Below are positions 20,857-30,207 of a stretch of DNA of 64,000 nucleotides, in pieces. Numbering within the stretch: the stretch's first letter is position 1; every line of letters starts with the position of its first letter. Under the pieces are notes generated by a model that saw only the letters and a program-made list of their open reading frames with translations, was not told the origin of the DNA and did not search any database. Location: assembly GCF_900215505.1 (NCBI RefSeq), contig NZ_LT907844.1, forward strand, positions 434,001 through 498,000. The letters run 5' to 3'. Source of the DNA: Cohaesibacter sp. ES.047 (lineage in GTDB: Bacteria; Pseudomonadota; Alphaproteobacteria; Rhizobiales; Cohaesibacteraceae). A program made the translations under genes and the position numbers.

Positions 20857-21873
20857 CTAGGCTTTTCCTCCCGATCCGCGGCGGGAAGAGAGATAGAACG
20901 TAAAGACCAGCGCGATCACGAGCACGGCGCCCTTCACGAAGTCCTGTGTGTAGTAGGGGGCATTGAGCATGGTCATGCCCTGCAGAAGGATGCCTACGAA
21001 CAAGGCGCCAACGGCGGTACCGAAGGCATTGGGGCGGGCAGCACCCAGCACGGCAAAGCCGATGAGGGCGGCGGCCACGCTGTCGAGCAGCAGATTGTTG
21101 CCCGATGCGATATCGCCGCGACCAAGGCGTGCCGCCAGCAGAATGCCGCCAACTGATGCCATGACACCCGAAATCATGTAGGCGATGATTTTGTATTTGT
21201 TGACCGGGGTTCCCACCAAGGCTGCAGCCCGTTCATTGGAGCCGATGGCATACATCAGACGACCATGACGCGTGAGGGCAAGGAACACCCAGATACCAAG
21301 GGCAATCGCAAGGAAGATCAGCACCGGAACAGGAAGCAGATTGTCCATGACCAGATCAAAGCGATGACGACCGATCCACAGGAACGCCCGCGAGAAGGTG
21401 CCTTCAGCCTGTGATCCGTCGGCCAGCGACATGCCTGTGGCGATGGAATTGCCCTGTGTCGGAATACGCTGCAAGCCGATCAGCAGGAACATCATGCCAA
21501 GGGTAGCCAACAGATCGGGCACCTTGAACTTGACGATCAAAATGCCGTTCACGAAGCCGACCAATGCGCCCATGATCAGGCAGAGCAGCACGGCAACAAA
21601 GGCCGATTGTTCCCAAATGACCATGGAATAGGCCGAGAGCATGAGGGCCGAGGTCGCTGTCGAGCCGATCGAGAGATCAAAGCCGTCAACGACCAAGGTG
21701 CAGGTGACGCCAAGCGCCAGAATGCCGGTGATCGCAACCGATTGCAGAATAAACACCGCAGAGCGCGGCGAGGCAAATCCGCTGGACGCCACACTGAAGT
21801 AGATAACCAGACCCACCAACAGGATCAGAAACCCGTATTTGATGGCAAAATTGATGACTTTATCGTTATCCAT
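20857..21873 (-). CDS. sugar ABC transporter permease (RbsC type)
   Basis: A 338-residue membrane protein with eight to ten hydrophobic helices and the family hallmark TCTLVVDGFDLSIGSTAT near residue 60, as well as GVMASVGGILLAARLG and GAARPNAFGTAVGALFVGILLQG. This is the CUT2 permease, which works as a homodimer. The ATG at 21873 is 4 nt from the ATPase stop, so the two are co-translated. Confidence 0.92.
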   Translation of the reverse strand: MDNDKVINFAIKYGFLILLVGLVIYFSVASSGFASPRSAVFILQSVAITGILALGVTCTLVVDGFDLSIGSTATSALMLSAYSMVIWEQSAFVAVLLCLIMGALVGFVNGILIVKFKVPDLLATLGMMFLLIGLQRIPTQGNSIATGMSLADGSQAEGTFSRAFLWIGRHRFDLVMDNLLPVPVLIFLAIALGIWVFLALTRHGRLMYAIGSNERAAALVGTPVNKYKIIAYMISGVMASVGGILLAARLGRGDIASGNNLLLDSVAAALIGFAVLGAARPNAFGTAVGALFVGILLQGMTMLNAPYYTQDFVKGAVLVIALVFTFYLSSRRGSGGKA

Positions 21874-21876
21874 GAT

Positions 21877-23391
21877 TCACACTGCCACTTGTTCTGTTGT
21901 GGACTGGCCGGAGACTTGCGAGACCAGCGCCGTCAGATCGATATTCAGATTTTTGTGCTCGCCGTTGATCGCGCCTTCATGCAGCACAAGAATGCGGTCC
22001 GCGATCTCCAGCGCTTCGTCAATTTCGGCAACAAACACGATCGTTGCGCGCCCTTTGGCGGTGGCGCGGATGTGACGGCCAATGTCGCGCCGTGCTCCGA
22101 TATCAACCCCCTGGAAGGGTTCATCCAGAAGCAGAACGCGGGACGGCTCAATAAGCCAGCGGCCAATCATCACCTTTTGCTGGTTGCCACCCGAAAGCGT
22201 GTTGATGCCGTCTTCATTGGACTGACAGACCACACCAATCTGTCCGATCATGCTGTCGGCTGCGCCGCGCTGGGCGCGCGGGCTCAGAAGGGAGAGTTTG
22301 CAGAAAGACCCGAGAAACGGCAGCGTCATGTTGTTGGCGATGTCGAATTCGGGAATGACGGCATTGGCCGCCCTGTCCTTTGGCGACATATAGACGCCGC
22401 TCTTGACCGCCGTCTTGGCGTCTTTTGGCGCATAGCGCTTGCCATCAAGGATCATGCTGCCGGTGGGGGATTTCGACAGCCCGAAGATGATCTCGCTGAG
22501 CCGCGATTTCCCGCTGCCCAAAAGGCCCGTGACGGCCACCACTTCGCCGTCGCCAACGCTCATGTTGACCTTTTGCGCACCCTCGATGAGCGAAATGTCC
22601 TTGAGCTCGAGGATGGGGGCTTTGGCCGCAACGGGCTCGATATCCGCGTCCGTCATCTGGCGACCGAGCATGGCCGTAACCGCGCCTTCATAATCCAGCG
22701 CCGGACCTTCGAAAAGACCGGAGATTTTGCCATCCCGCATGCAGATGATCCGGTCGGCGATGCGCCGGATATCAGACATGCGGTGGGAGATATAAAGGAT
22801 CGCAACACCCTGATCCCGCAACCGGTCGATGAGGGAGAACAGACGGTCCGCTTCAGCCGCAGAAAGCGATGAGGTGGGCTCGTCCAAAATAAGCAATTTG
22901 GGGGCCCTTGCCATGGCGCGGGCAATGGCAATCATCTGCCTGTCCGCCACGCCAAGATCTGCGACGCGAGTGCTGACATCCATGGACAACCCCATGCTTG
23001 CAGCGATGGCGCTTGCTTCCTTGCGCATGGCGCGATCCCGCACCAGCAAAGGCGCGTCCGACCGGGCCAGCCGGTCCAGAAGCAGATTGTTGGCAACATC
23101 CAGATCCGGAATGACACCATCATCAATGGACTGATGGACCGTGACCACACCTTGTGTGATGGCGTCTGCGGAATCGTTTGGTTGATAGGGTTTGTTGTCC
23201 AGCAAAAGCTCACCTTCGTCGGCCGAATAATAGCCGCAGATGACTTTCACCAGAGTTGATTTACCCGCTCCGTTCGCTCCCATGAGAACGGTGACCGAGC
23301 CGGGATAGAGTTTCAGATCCAGACCACGCAAGACCCGGTTCTGACCGAACGCCTTGCAAAGCCCAGAAACTCTAAGCACTGCTTCACTCAA
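21877..23391 (-). CDS. sugar ABC transporter ATPase, tandem domains (RbsA type)
   Basis: A 504-residue protein with two ATPase cassettes. The first (about 5-230) has Walker A MGANGAGKSTLVK and LLILDEPTSSLS; the second (about 250-490) has the degenerate LLGSGKSRL and signature TLSGGNQQKVM. This is standard for RbsA/MglA proteins. The most likely start is a TTG at 23391 with a clear GGGAGG 5 nt upstream; the 12-residue extension upstream lacks a ribosome site. It is the first gene of the operon and faces mtnK across the 39-bp dyad. Confidence 0.92.
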   Translation of the reverse strand: MSEAVLRVSGLCKAFGQNRVLRGLDLKLYPGSVTVLMGANGAGKSTLVKVICGYYSADEGELLLDNKPYQPNDSADAITQGVVTVHQSIDDGVIPDLDVANNLLLDRLARSDAPLLVRDRAMRKEASAIAASMGLSMDVSTRVADLGVADRQMIAIARAMARAPKLLILDEPTSSLSAAEADRLFSLIDRLRDQGVAILYISHRMSDIRRIADRIICMRDGKISGLFEGPALDYEGAVTAMLGRQMTDADIEPVAAKAPILELKDISLIEGAQKVNMSVGDGEVVAVTGLLGSGKSRLSEIIFGLSKSPTGSMILDGKRYAPKDAKTAVKSGVYMSPKDRAANAVIPEFDIANNMTLPFLGSFCKLSLLSPRAQRGAADSMIGQIGVVCQSNEDGINTLSGGNQQKVMIGRWLIEPSRVLLLDEPFQGVDIGARRDIGRHIRATAKGRATIVFVAEIDEALEIADRILVLHEGAINGEHKNLNIDLTALVSQVSGQSTTEQVAV

Positions 23392-23444
23392 TTTTTCCTC
23401 CCTACGCCGACATGCGGCGAGTTTCAAGGGTGATTATTCACATG

Positions 23445-23483
23445 AATTATTCATATGTCAAGTCACTTGACGTTTGAATAATT
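23445..23483. promoter_or_regulatory. 39-bp dyad operator between the divergent operons
   Basis: Outer arms AATTATTCA (23445-23453) and TGAATAATT (23475-23483) and inner arms GTCAAG (23457-23462) and CTTGAC (23466-23471) share one centre. The outer left arm also belongs to a direct repeat TTATTCAyATG (23434-23444 and 23447-23457). It sits midway between the ATPase start and mtnK, 38 bp before mtnK. The SorC-type regulator encoded at 26004 is the natural candidate to bind it. Confidence 0.65.
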
Positions 23484-23521
23484 TGATGGCAGTGTAGAAC
23501 CACCATGGGAGGATAAAAGCC

Positions 23522-24781
23522 ATGTCAGATCAAAGAAACTACACGCCATTTTCGGCCGAAACCCTGCCATCTTACTTGTCTCAAGCAACTGACGTTGCCA
23601 ATCGTCTCGGGGGATCCCGGGATGACTGGAAGATCAAGGAAGTCGGCGATGGAAACCTCAATCTGGTGTTCATTGTGGAAGGTCCGCAGAGCACCGTCAT
23701 CGTAAAACAGGCACTGCCTTATGTGCGTCTGGTCGGGGACAGCTGGCCCTTGCCGTTGTACCGTGCCTTCTTCGAATATCATGCCCTCAAGCGGCAAGCT
23801 GAAAGAGACCCCGGCGCGGTTCCGGAAGTCTTTCTGTTCGATGAACCAAACGCCCTTATCGCGATGGAATTCATTGCGCCGCACGCCATTTTGCGCAAAA
23901 AGCTGATTGACGGCGAAAAGGTCGACAATCTCGCGCCATTCCTTGGCAAATTCTGCGCCCGGACTGCCTTTCGCGGGTCGGAATTGTCGATGAAATCGTC
24001 GGACAAGAAAGCAGACGTTGCCATGTTTGCAGGCAATGTGGAAATCCCGGCCATCACCGAGTCGCTGGTCTTCACCGACCCTTATTATGATGCGGAGCGC
24101 AACCATCACACCCCCGAGCTTGATCCGGTGGTCGCCCAATTGCGGTCCGACCCTGCCCTCAAGGCCCGCGTTCAGCGCATGCTGATGAAATTTGCGTCCA
24201 ACACCGAAACCATGGTGCACGGGGACTTGCATTCCGGCTCGATCATGTCGACGGATAGCGACTCCCGGGTGATTGACCCCGAATTTGTTCAATATGCCCC
24301 CATGGGCTTTGATATCGGCATGTTGATTGCCAACTTCCTGATGGCCTATTTCAGCCAGCCAGCCCACCGCGGCGATGATCTGGAGGATTTCCAGACCTGG
24401 ATCCTCTCCGTTATCACCGGCACATGGGAGACCTTCGTGGAAGAGTTTACCCATCTCTGGCAGACCGAGCGCACAGGGATGCTCTATCCCAAGGCCCTGT
24501 TCGAGGATCAGGGGCACAGCTCCGATGAGGCCTGCAAGGCCCTGCTTGGAGATATCTGGGCGGATGCTGTCGCCATCTGCGGCATCGAAATGCATCGCCG
24601 GACGCTGTCACTGGCACACAATGCCGACTTCGAAAGCATCGAGGACACCGCTGTGCGAGCGCCCCTTGAAGCCCGCAATCTGATGATGGGCGCCGAGCTT
24701 GTCATGACTTGCGATACACTTCCCGACATGACTGCTCTGGCTAGCATGGCGCAAGACTTTAACAAGAGGGACTTCCTATGA
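23522..24781 (+). CDS. mtnK: S-methyl-5-thioribose kinase family protein
   Basis: A 419-residue kinase of the MtnK family in the choline/aminoglycoside kinase fold. It has the nucleotide loop GDGNLNLVF (near residue 43), the catalytic loop [10 protein letters not shown] with Asp235 and the metal site VIDPEF with Asp252, followed by the family's PMGFDIG. MtnK phosphorylates the 1-OH of methylthioribose or 5-deoxyribose with ATP. The ATG at 23522 follows GGGAGGATAAAAG. It overlaps mtnA by ATGA. The linked transporter suggests salvage of an external sugar, not only of intracellular methylthioadenosine. No MtnP/MtnN gene is present beside it. Confidence 0.88.
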   Translation: MSDQRNYTPFSAETLPSYLSQATDVANRLGGSRDDWKIKEVGDGNLNLVFIVEGPQSTVIVKQALPYVRLVGDSWPLPLYRAFFEYHALKRQAERDPGAVPEVFLFDEPNALIAMEFIAPHAILRKKLIDGEKVDNLAPFLGKFCARTAFRGSELSMKSSDKKADVAMFAGNVEIPAITESLVFTDPYYDAERNHHTPELDPVVAQLRSDPALKARVQRMLMKFASNTETMVHGDLHSGSIMSTDSDSRVIDPEFVQYAPMGFDIGMLIANFLMAYFSQPAHRGDDLEDFQTWILSVITGTWETFVEEFTHLWQTERTGMLYPKALFEDQGHSSDEACKALLGDIWADAVAICGIEMHRRTLSLAHNADFESIEDTAVRAPLEARNLMMGAELVMTCDTLPDMTALASMAQDFNKRDFL

Positions 24782-25881
24782 AAGTCAATGGCACGCACTA
24801 TCGCTCACTGTGGTGGGACTATGACCAGGGTGCACTCCAGATTATAGACCAGCGTTGGCTGCCCCATGATTTCCGGATCCAGGCGGTAACGACCATGCAG
24901 GAATATGCCGACGCAATCGTGGAAATGCGCGTGCGTGGCGCGCCGCTGATCGGGGCAACTGCTGCCTATGGCATGGCTCTGGCCATGGCTGAGGATGCGT
25001 CTGATGCCAACATGGACAAGGCATGGGAGTTTCTCGACAAGACCCGCCCCACCGCGATCAACCTGCGTTGGGCGCTCAATCGCTGTCGCGAAGCCCTGCG
25101 GCCTATCCCGCAGGAAATGCGGGCTGATGCGGCCTTGAAACTGGCCCACGAAATCGCTGATGAAGACGTGGAAATCAATCGCCAGATTGGTGAAAACGGC
25201 CTTGCGATCATCCGCGAGATTGCTGCGAAAAAACCAGCCGGTGAGCCGGTTCGTCTGTTGACCCACTGCAACGCGGGCTGGCTCGCCACTGTGGACTGGG
25301 GCACAGCGACCTCACCGATGTATCATGCCTACAATGCCGGCATCCCCTTGCATGTCTGGGTCGATGAGACCCGTCCGCGCAATCAGGGCGCCATGACGGC
25401 ATGGGAATTGGGCAGTCACGGCATCGAGCACAAGTATATCGTTGACAATGCCGGTGGGCATTTGATGCAGCATGGTCTTGTGGACATGGTGATCGTTGGC
25501 ACGGACCGTACCACGCGGCGCGGCGATGTGTGCAACAAGATCGGCACTTATCTCAAGGCGCTGGCCGCCCATGACAATGGTGTTCCCTTCTATGTTGCTC
25601 TGCCATCCCCAACCATCGACTGGACCGTTGATGATGGCGTGGCCGAAATTCCCATCGAAGAACGCGATGATTTCGAAACCACGCATGTGCAGGGACGCCG
25701 AGCCGACGGCACCATTGATACGGTACAGGTCGCACCAGAAGGCACGTCAGGTGGCAACATGGCCTTTGACGTAACGCCCAATCGACTGGTCACCGGGCTC
25801 ATCACCGAGCGTGGCGTCTGCAAGGCCACACCGGAAGGTCTGGCTGGTTTGTTCCCGGATATGGTAAAATCCGCCAACTAG
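24778..25881 (+). CDS. mtnA: S-methyl-5-thioribose-1-phosphate isomerase
   Basis: A 367-residue MtnA-family isomerase. It has [15 protein letters not shown] near residue 52, the active-site Cys164 in LTHCNAG and Asp243 in [12 protein letters not shown], the pair used to convert the aldose-1-phosphate to the ketose-1-phosphate. The length fits bacterial MtnA. It is translationally coupled to mtnK. Related proteins include aliphatic (R)-hydroxynitrile and ribose-1,5-bisphosphate isomerases, but the MtnK partner makes a 5-substituted ribose-1-phosphate the best guess. Confidence 0.9.
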   Translation: MKVNGTHYRSLWWDYDQGALQIIDQRWLPHDFRIQAVTTMQEYADAIVEMRVRGAPLIGATAAYGMALAMAEDASDANMDKAWEFLDKTRPTAINLRWALNRCREALRPIPQEMRADAALKLAHEIADEDVEINRQIGENGLAIIREIAAKKPAGEPVRLLTHCNAGWLATVDWGTATSPMYHAYNAGIPLHVWVDETRPRNQGAMTAWELGSHGIEHKYIVDNAGGHLMQHGLVDMVIVGTDRTTRRGDVCNKIGTYLKALAAHDNGVPFYVALPSPTIDWTVDDGVAEIPIEERDDFETTHVQGRRADGTIDTVQVAPEGTSGGNMAFDVTPNRLVTGLITERGVCKATPEGLAGLFPDMVKSAN

Positions 25882-25981
25882 TTTTTCTTGCACAATTGGC
25901 GGTTTTCTTATAACGCCAATCGCTGGTTGAAAAACGTTACGGATAGAGATGGTTTCTGTACCCATCAGAGGCACAGAAACC
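25871..25981 (+). other. overlapping stem-loops between mtnA and the regulator gene
   Basis: CCGCCAA (25871-25877) can pair with TTGGCGG (25896-25902), and the same middle segment can instead pair as ATTGGCG (25895-25901) with CGCCAAT (25914-25920). A third, separate perfect 9-bp hairpin (25951-25959 with 25973-25981) follows 22 bp before the regulator GTG. None has a T tract. The exclusive pairing resembles an attenuator or an mRNA-processing site. Confidence 0.45.
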
Positions 25982-26003
25982 CCATTCATTGAAGGACTGA
26001 CCA

Positions 26004-26990
26004 GTGGTTTCAGAGAAAACATCGCGGGCCAAGCCGTCCCGATCCCTGCCTCGACAGATATCCCGTCAAGATGACGCAATCATAGAGGCGACATGGGCCT
26101 ATTATCATGATGGATTGAACCAGAACGACATTGCCGCCCGTCTGGGAGTCAGTCGTGCCTCTGTGGTCAATTATCTGACCGAGGCCCGTCGCCGGGACTA
26201 TGTGCGGATCACGCTCAACAGCGAAATTTTTCTCAATCACGAATTGTCCGAACGCCTCAAGGAAAAATACGGGCTGGCCGAAGTGCTGGTGGTGCCGTCC
26301 GACCCCACCGGGCAGGCAGGGTCCAGCGAAAGGGTAGCCCGCGCGACCGCGGACTGGTTGCCCCAATTGCTTGAACCTGGTGACAAGCTGGGGATTGCAT
26401 GGGGGGAGACGATTTATCGGGTGGCCGAAGTTGTCCCGCATCTCACGGTCGAGGATGTCACCGTTGTCCAGCTGGTGGGCTCCCGTGCCGCAGGGCTTGG
26501 CTATGCGGCCGAAGTTTGCTCGGCAACCATCGCCCGGCATTTTGGTGCAAGCGTCATCAACCTGCATGTGCCCTTGATCGTTTCCACCGAAGGCCTTGCC
26601 AAGCAATTGCGGGACGAGCCCGATATTGCCGACCAGCTCAAGGCAGTGAATGACTGCAACAAGGTGCTGTTTGCCTGCGGTACCGTGGGCGACAACAGCC
26701 ACATCGCGCGCACACGCATTCTCTCGCGCGAAACGCTGGCCAAATGCCGAGAAAAAGGGGCCGCAGGGGTTATCTGCGCCCGCTTGATTGACGCAGAAGG
26801 CACACCCATCCCGACCGAAATTGATGATCGCATGATCGGCGTTACGCTCGAGCAAATGCGAAGCAAGGAAATGGGCCTTCTTGTCGCGTCCGGCCCCGAA
26901 AGGGTCAGGGGCGCCAAAGCGGCCATCTTGGGCGGATACACATCCCATCTTGTGACCTGTTCCAACACAGCACAGTTGTTAATGGAGTAA
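26004..26990 (+). CDS. SorC/DeoR-type sugar-binding transcriptional regulator
   Basis: A 328-residue SorC-family regulator. The helix-turn-helix (about 20-65) reads AYYHDGLNQNDIAARLGVSRASVVNYL, and the large sugar-phosphate-binding domain has GIAWGETIYRV, VQLVGSR and FACGTVGDNSH. SorC regulators respond to phosphorylated sugars, which suits the kinase product of this locus. The start is a GTG at 26004 after GAAGGA. It probably binds the dyad at 23445-23483 and so would control both operons; this is inference. Confidence 0.85.
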   Translation: MVSEKTSRAKPSRSLPRQISRQDDAIIEATWAYYHDGLNQNDIAARLGVSRASVVNYLTEARRRDYVRITLNSEIFLNHELSERLKEKYGLAEVLVVPSDPTGQAGSSERVARATADWLPQLLEPGDKLGIAWGETIYRVAEVVPHLTVEDVTVVQLVGSRAAGLGYAAEVCSATIARHFGASVINLHVPLIVSTEGLAKQLRDEPDIADQLKAVNDCNKVLFACGTVGDNSHIARTRILSRETLAKCREKGAAGVICARLIDAEGTPIPTEIDDRMIGVTLEQMRSKEMGLLVASGPERVRGAKAAILGGYTSHLVTCSNTAQLLME

Positions 26991-26995
26991 GAAAC

Positions 26996-27685
26996 GTGGC
27001 CAAAGGGCTTAACCAAGGGCTTTCCGACACATTGGAAACGCGCAATGCCATTATCAGCGCCTGCCGCTGGATGAACAGCAGCGGCATCAACCAGGGCACA
27101 TCGGGGAACATCTCGGTTCGTGTCGGGGATGCTGGTGAAGATATGCTGATCACCCCGTCAGGCGTCCCCTACGATGATCTACTTCCCGAAATGCTGGTCC
27201 GGATGGGTCTTGAGGACGTGCCGGTCAAAGACGGAGCCAAACTCAAACCGTCAAGCGAATGGCAGTTCCACCAAGCTCTCTTGCGCAGCCGTCCCGACAT
27301 GAATGTGGTGCTGCATGCCCATCCCGCCTATTGCTCGGCACTGGCAATTGTCCGCGAGCCCATTCCCGCCTGTCACTATATGATTGCGGCCTTCGGGGGC
27401 CATGATGTGCCGCTCACGGGCTATCACCTGTTCGGCAGCAAGGAATTGGCCGATGAGGTCTGTTCGGCGATGACGGACCGCCATGCCTGCCTGATGTCCA
27501 ACCATGGCGCGACTGTGGTGGGTGAGAGCATCGAGAAAGCCATCTGGCGCCTTGAAGAGCTGGAAAACATCGCGCGCGTTTATACGATCAGTCGCCAGCT
27601 TGGCACACCGGTGATCCTCAGCCGTGAAGAGATGGACGACGTGATCAAAGCCTTCTCCAACTATGGACCGGTCAAAGTCGACTGA
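26996..27685 (+). CDS. class II aldolase, likely 5-deoxy/methylthio-ribulose-1-phosphate aldolase
   Basis: A 229-residue class II aldolase/adducin-family enzyme with zinc ligands His107 and His109 (VVLHAHP) and His170 (SNHGAT), and Glu88 (SSEWQFH) in the usual position. GTSGNISVR near residue 35 binds the substrate phosphate in the family. In the known DHAP shunt a FucA-like aldolase splits the ketose-1-phosphate made by MtnK and MtnA into DHAP and a two-carbon aldehyde (methylthioacetaldehyde or acetaldehyde). Its place in the same transcription unit supports this role. MtnB (dehydratase) belongs to the same superfamily and is the alternative. GTG start at 26996 after GGAG. Confidence 0.82.
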   Translation: MAKGLNQGLSDTLETRNAIISACRWMNSSGINQGTSGNISVRVGDAGEDMLITPSGVPYDDLLPEMLVRMGLEDVPVKDGAKLKPSSEWQFHQALLRSRPDMNVVLHAHPAYCSALAIVREPIPACHYMIAAFGGHDVPLTGYHLFGSKELADEVCSAMTDRHACLMSNHGATVVGESIEKAIWRLEELENIARVYTISRQLGTPVILSREEMDDVIKAFSNYGPVKVD

Positions 27686-28280
27686 CTCTGATCCTGACTC
27701 TGGGGCCTCATACCGCCCGGAGAGGCCAATCGAGTAGCCTCTCGCATATAGGCTGCACGATATCAAAGCTCCCCATTATATGCTCTGGCATATCAGAATT
27801 TATATGTGATCAGCATAGCAAATGCTCACACATATAGCATTGGTTCAACGATATGCTGGAGCATATACATGGCGCGCGCGGTTTGACGATATCAAGCCAG
27901 CGAGCCCCCCCCCCCAAAAAAAAATTAGAAGTACCTCGGTCAGCGCGATCTCTAAATTGGCCCCGGAAGACCGGACAGTCATCTAGGGTGTATCCCAAAC
28001 CTTTGAAGGGATACGAACATGGAAACCGTTTTCTATCGCGTGAAAACTGTCACTAGATCGGCAATAGTAAATCCAGATTGGGAAGTTACCCAATTAAATT
28101 AATGGTGTATGGCGAAGAGACAGTCCTTCTGGCGGATCTGGCCGATATTGATTTTTCTTTTTGTTTCTAGAAGTTTAGCCCTACTTGCATTGTGAGCATT
28201 CAAACGGAATGTGTAGCAAAAAGTGTAGCAACCGTCGTTGGCCGGACGACGTTGCAACACCGGTGAAAAGGGTACAATTC
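27686..28280. repeat. palindrome-rich intergenic region with C11A9 tract before the integrase
   Basis: There is no gene here. GAGAGGC/GCCTCTC (27720-27743) follows the aldolase gene and may terminate it. From about 27740 to 27870 several dyads are built on ATATGCT or ATATGTG, including the perfect ATATGCT-GG-AGCATAT near 27852 and a nested ATATGTG...CACATAT hairpin near 27800. At 27905-27924 eleven C are followed by nine A. CGTCGT...ACGACG lies just before the integrase start. This may be the att side of an integrated element; I could not find a tRNA end. Confidence 0.5.
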
Positions 28281-29612
28281 ATGAGCGGTTTGATCAAGCG
28301 CGGGAAAGGGACTTTCCATTTCAGGATGCGGGTCCGGAAGGAATATGTCGGCATCGCCGGAAAGACCGAGATCCATCGAACATTGAAGACAGACAGCGCT
28401 CGCCAGGCCGCCGAATTGGCTCCAGCCATGAGGAAGGGAATCTTGGACGAGCTTGAGGCTTTGAAGCTTCTTCAGGACCAGCCGACTAGTGCCGATGCCT
28501 ACCGGGCTGCTCAAGATATCGTCAAAAAACGAGGTCTCAGCTATCTGCCGTCTGAGTCATTGCTGTTGGCTCCGCTGGAGGAGACCCTGGTTCGCTTCGA
28601 AAAACTTGCGGAAGGAGATGATGTTGGGGCTGCCCGTGCTCTTCTCGGAGGTGTTGAAGAGCCAGGTTTGCGGTTATCAGAATTGGTGGGCAACGTTGAA
28701 GAATTCTGCGCTCATGACAACAGGCACAAGAATGACGACCAATTGCGCAAATGGCGTAACCCAAGGAAAAAGGCGGTCCGAAATCTGATGAAATCAATCG
28801 GAAACAAGGACATCCTCGTATCAGAAATCGCCGCCGCCGCTGTCCAAAAACACAAGATGTTCTGGCAGAACAAAGTCTCTTCGGGAAAAACAAAGCCTGA
28901 TACTGCCAACAAGGATTTTATCCTCATGCGTTCGATGCTAAGCGCCTATTACGAAAGCATCGGAATGACTGAACCGCCCAAGCTTTATCAGGGCATTGGC
29001 ATCAAGAAGAACCGTTATGAGAAACCCAACCGGAAACTCGAGATCCCGGTAAACTGGATGACGGAGAAATGGTTTGCTCCTGGTGCTTTGGATGGTATCA
29101 ATGACGAAGCGATCGACATTCTGCTGATTTCCATCGAAACAGGGTGCCGTCAGAGTGAGATTTCAAATTTGCCCCCGCATTCGATTGTACTGGATCATCC
29201 GATCCCTCACCTTCATATCAAGGTGGAAGAAGGAGACATATGCCGCGAGGTTAAGAATACAGCCTCTCAAAGGATGGTACCCCTCGTCGGTGTCGCTATG
29301 GCAGCAGCCAAACGGCACCCTGAAGGATTTCCAAAGTATCGTGGCAACAGCAACTATTCCAACACGATAAACAAGGCTCTCAGGGAAAGAGGCCTACTGC
29401 CTTCCGAGAAGCACACAGTTGGCGGCACAAGGCACTCGTTTGAATCTCGCCTCAAGAAGGTTCAACTGCCCAATGACGACCGTGGCGAACTGATGGGCCA
29501 CAGCGTCAAGGCCATCCGCGATCGCGAACTCTATGGCGATGACATGACCCTTGAGGACAAATTGGCCTTGCACAAGCTTATCGTACTTCCCGTGCCCAAA
29601 CATTTGGAATAA
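28281..29612 (+). CDS. tyrosine recombinase/integrase
   Basis: A 443-residue phage- or island-type integrase. The N-terminal part (about 1-50) has the basic GLIKRGKGTFHFRMRV start of many rhizobial integrases, a SAM-like core-binding domain follows, and the catalytic domain carries Arg290 (TGCRQSE), the HxxR-equivalent TRHSFESR (Arg384), His407 (LMGHS) and nucleophile Tyr418 (RELYGD). All needed residues are present, so it looks functional. The ATG at 28281 follows AAAAGGG. A near-identical copy of its last 122 codons lies at 46690-47058. It may have mobilised some or all of the DNA to its right. Confidence 0.88.
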   Translation: MSGLIKRGKGTFHFRMRVRKEYVGIAGKTEIHRTLKTDSARQAAELAPAMRKGILDELEALKLLQDQPTSADAYRAAQDIVKKRGLSYLPSESLLLAPLEETLVRFEKLAEGDDVGAARALLGGVEEPGLRLSELVGNVEEFCAHDNRHKNDDQLRKWRNPRKKAVRNLMKSIGNKDILVSEIAAAAVQKHKMFWQNKVSSGKTKPDTANKDFILMRSMLSAYYESIGMTEPPKLYQGIGIKKNRYEKPNRKLEIPVNWMTEKWFAPGALDGINDEAIDILLISIETGCRQSEISNLPPHSIVLDHPIPHLHIKVEEGDICREVKNTASQRMVPLVGVAMAAAKRHPEGFPKYRGNSNYSNTINKALRERGLLPSEKHTVGGTRHSFESRLKKVQLPNDDRGELMGHSVKAIRDRELYGDDMTLEDKLALHKLIVLPVPKHLE

Positions 29613-30207
29613 CCCCCGCCCCCTTAACACCACTACCAGAACACTACAACCGGAAGCGCTTCCTTGCAAAAAAGGCACTCCCGTCGTTGTTCCGTGAAAA
29701 GACGGTTCTCATTTGGCGGCTTTGGCGATCTATTTGTGAACCAGAAATCTTGCCAATTCGGCTCCAACATGGTCATGCATGTGTCATCCGCCTTCGAAAA
29801 TCTGAAGACCACCTCATCGGGTACATTCTCGATGCATCTGGCAAACCGCTTCTGATCCGAACAGAGGAACAACATCGCGAAATAGTGCGTTCAGTCCATA
29901 ATGATTGCCATCTGGTTCTTCATCTAATCGAGAAAGGGAATGGTCCGGCTGATCCGCCCCATTTAAATGGTCCAGTTTTAATATTAGTGCATTGCTCGGT
30001 AGACTGGGCGCGATCTCATCGAAACGTTCCTCTCATAGAACAGATGAGAGACGATGTCCCAATGGCTCAGACCGGATTCCGCGTTTCAAAGCGAAATGCC
30101 AGAACCGGCGAGCACTGGAGTGAAGACACCCCATTTTGTGTGAACTCGCCGTCTCCAGTGGGTTGCTCCAGACCTCATGGCAACAAGTCCGAAGCAGCTA
30201 TGAGCAA
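29613..30207. other. 595-bp region without a recognisable gene
   Basis: Open frames here are short, have no good ribosome site and no family resemblance I recognise. The stretch follows the integrase and ends at the stop of the isomerase gene on the other strand. It could hold remnants of the integrated element. I see no hairpin followed by a T run that would serve as a terminator. Confidence 0.4.

Noticed and set aside
21607-22872. 421-codon open frame on the plus strand opposite the RbsA/RbsC genes
   Set aside because: The minus-strand frames carry full Walker and permease motifs; the plus frame is only their shadow.
23525-24595. 356-codon open frame on the minus strand opposite mtnK
   Set aside because: mtnK has all catalytic motifs and a strong ribosome site; the reverse frame shows none.
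27740-27870. CRISPR array
   Set aside because: The repeats are palindromic and irregular in spacing; there are no constant repeats with unique spacers and no cas genes.
27905-27924. C11A9 tract as a phase-variation switch
   Set aside because: It lies in no reading frame with support and not at a clear promoter spacer, so I mention it only as a feature of the region.
29633-29875. 80-codon minus-strand frame after the integrase
   Set aside because: No ribosome site, no recognisable family, and the plus strand has an equally plausible short frame; I left the region without a gene.
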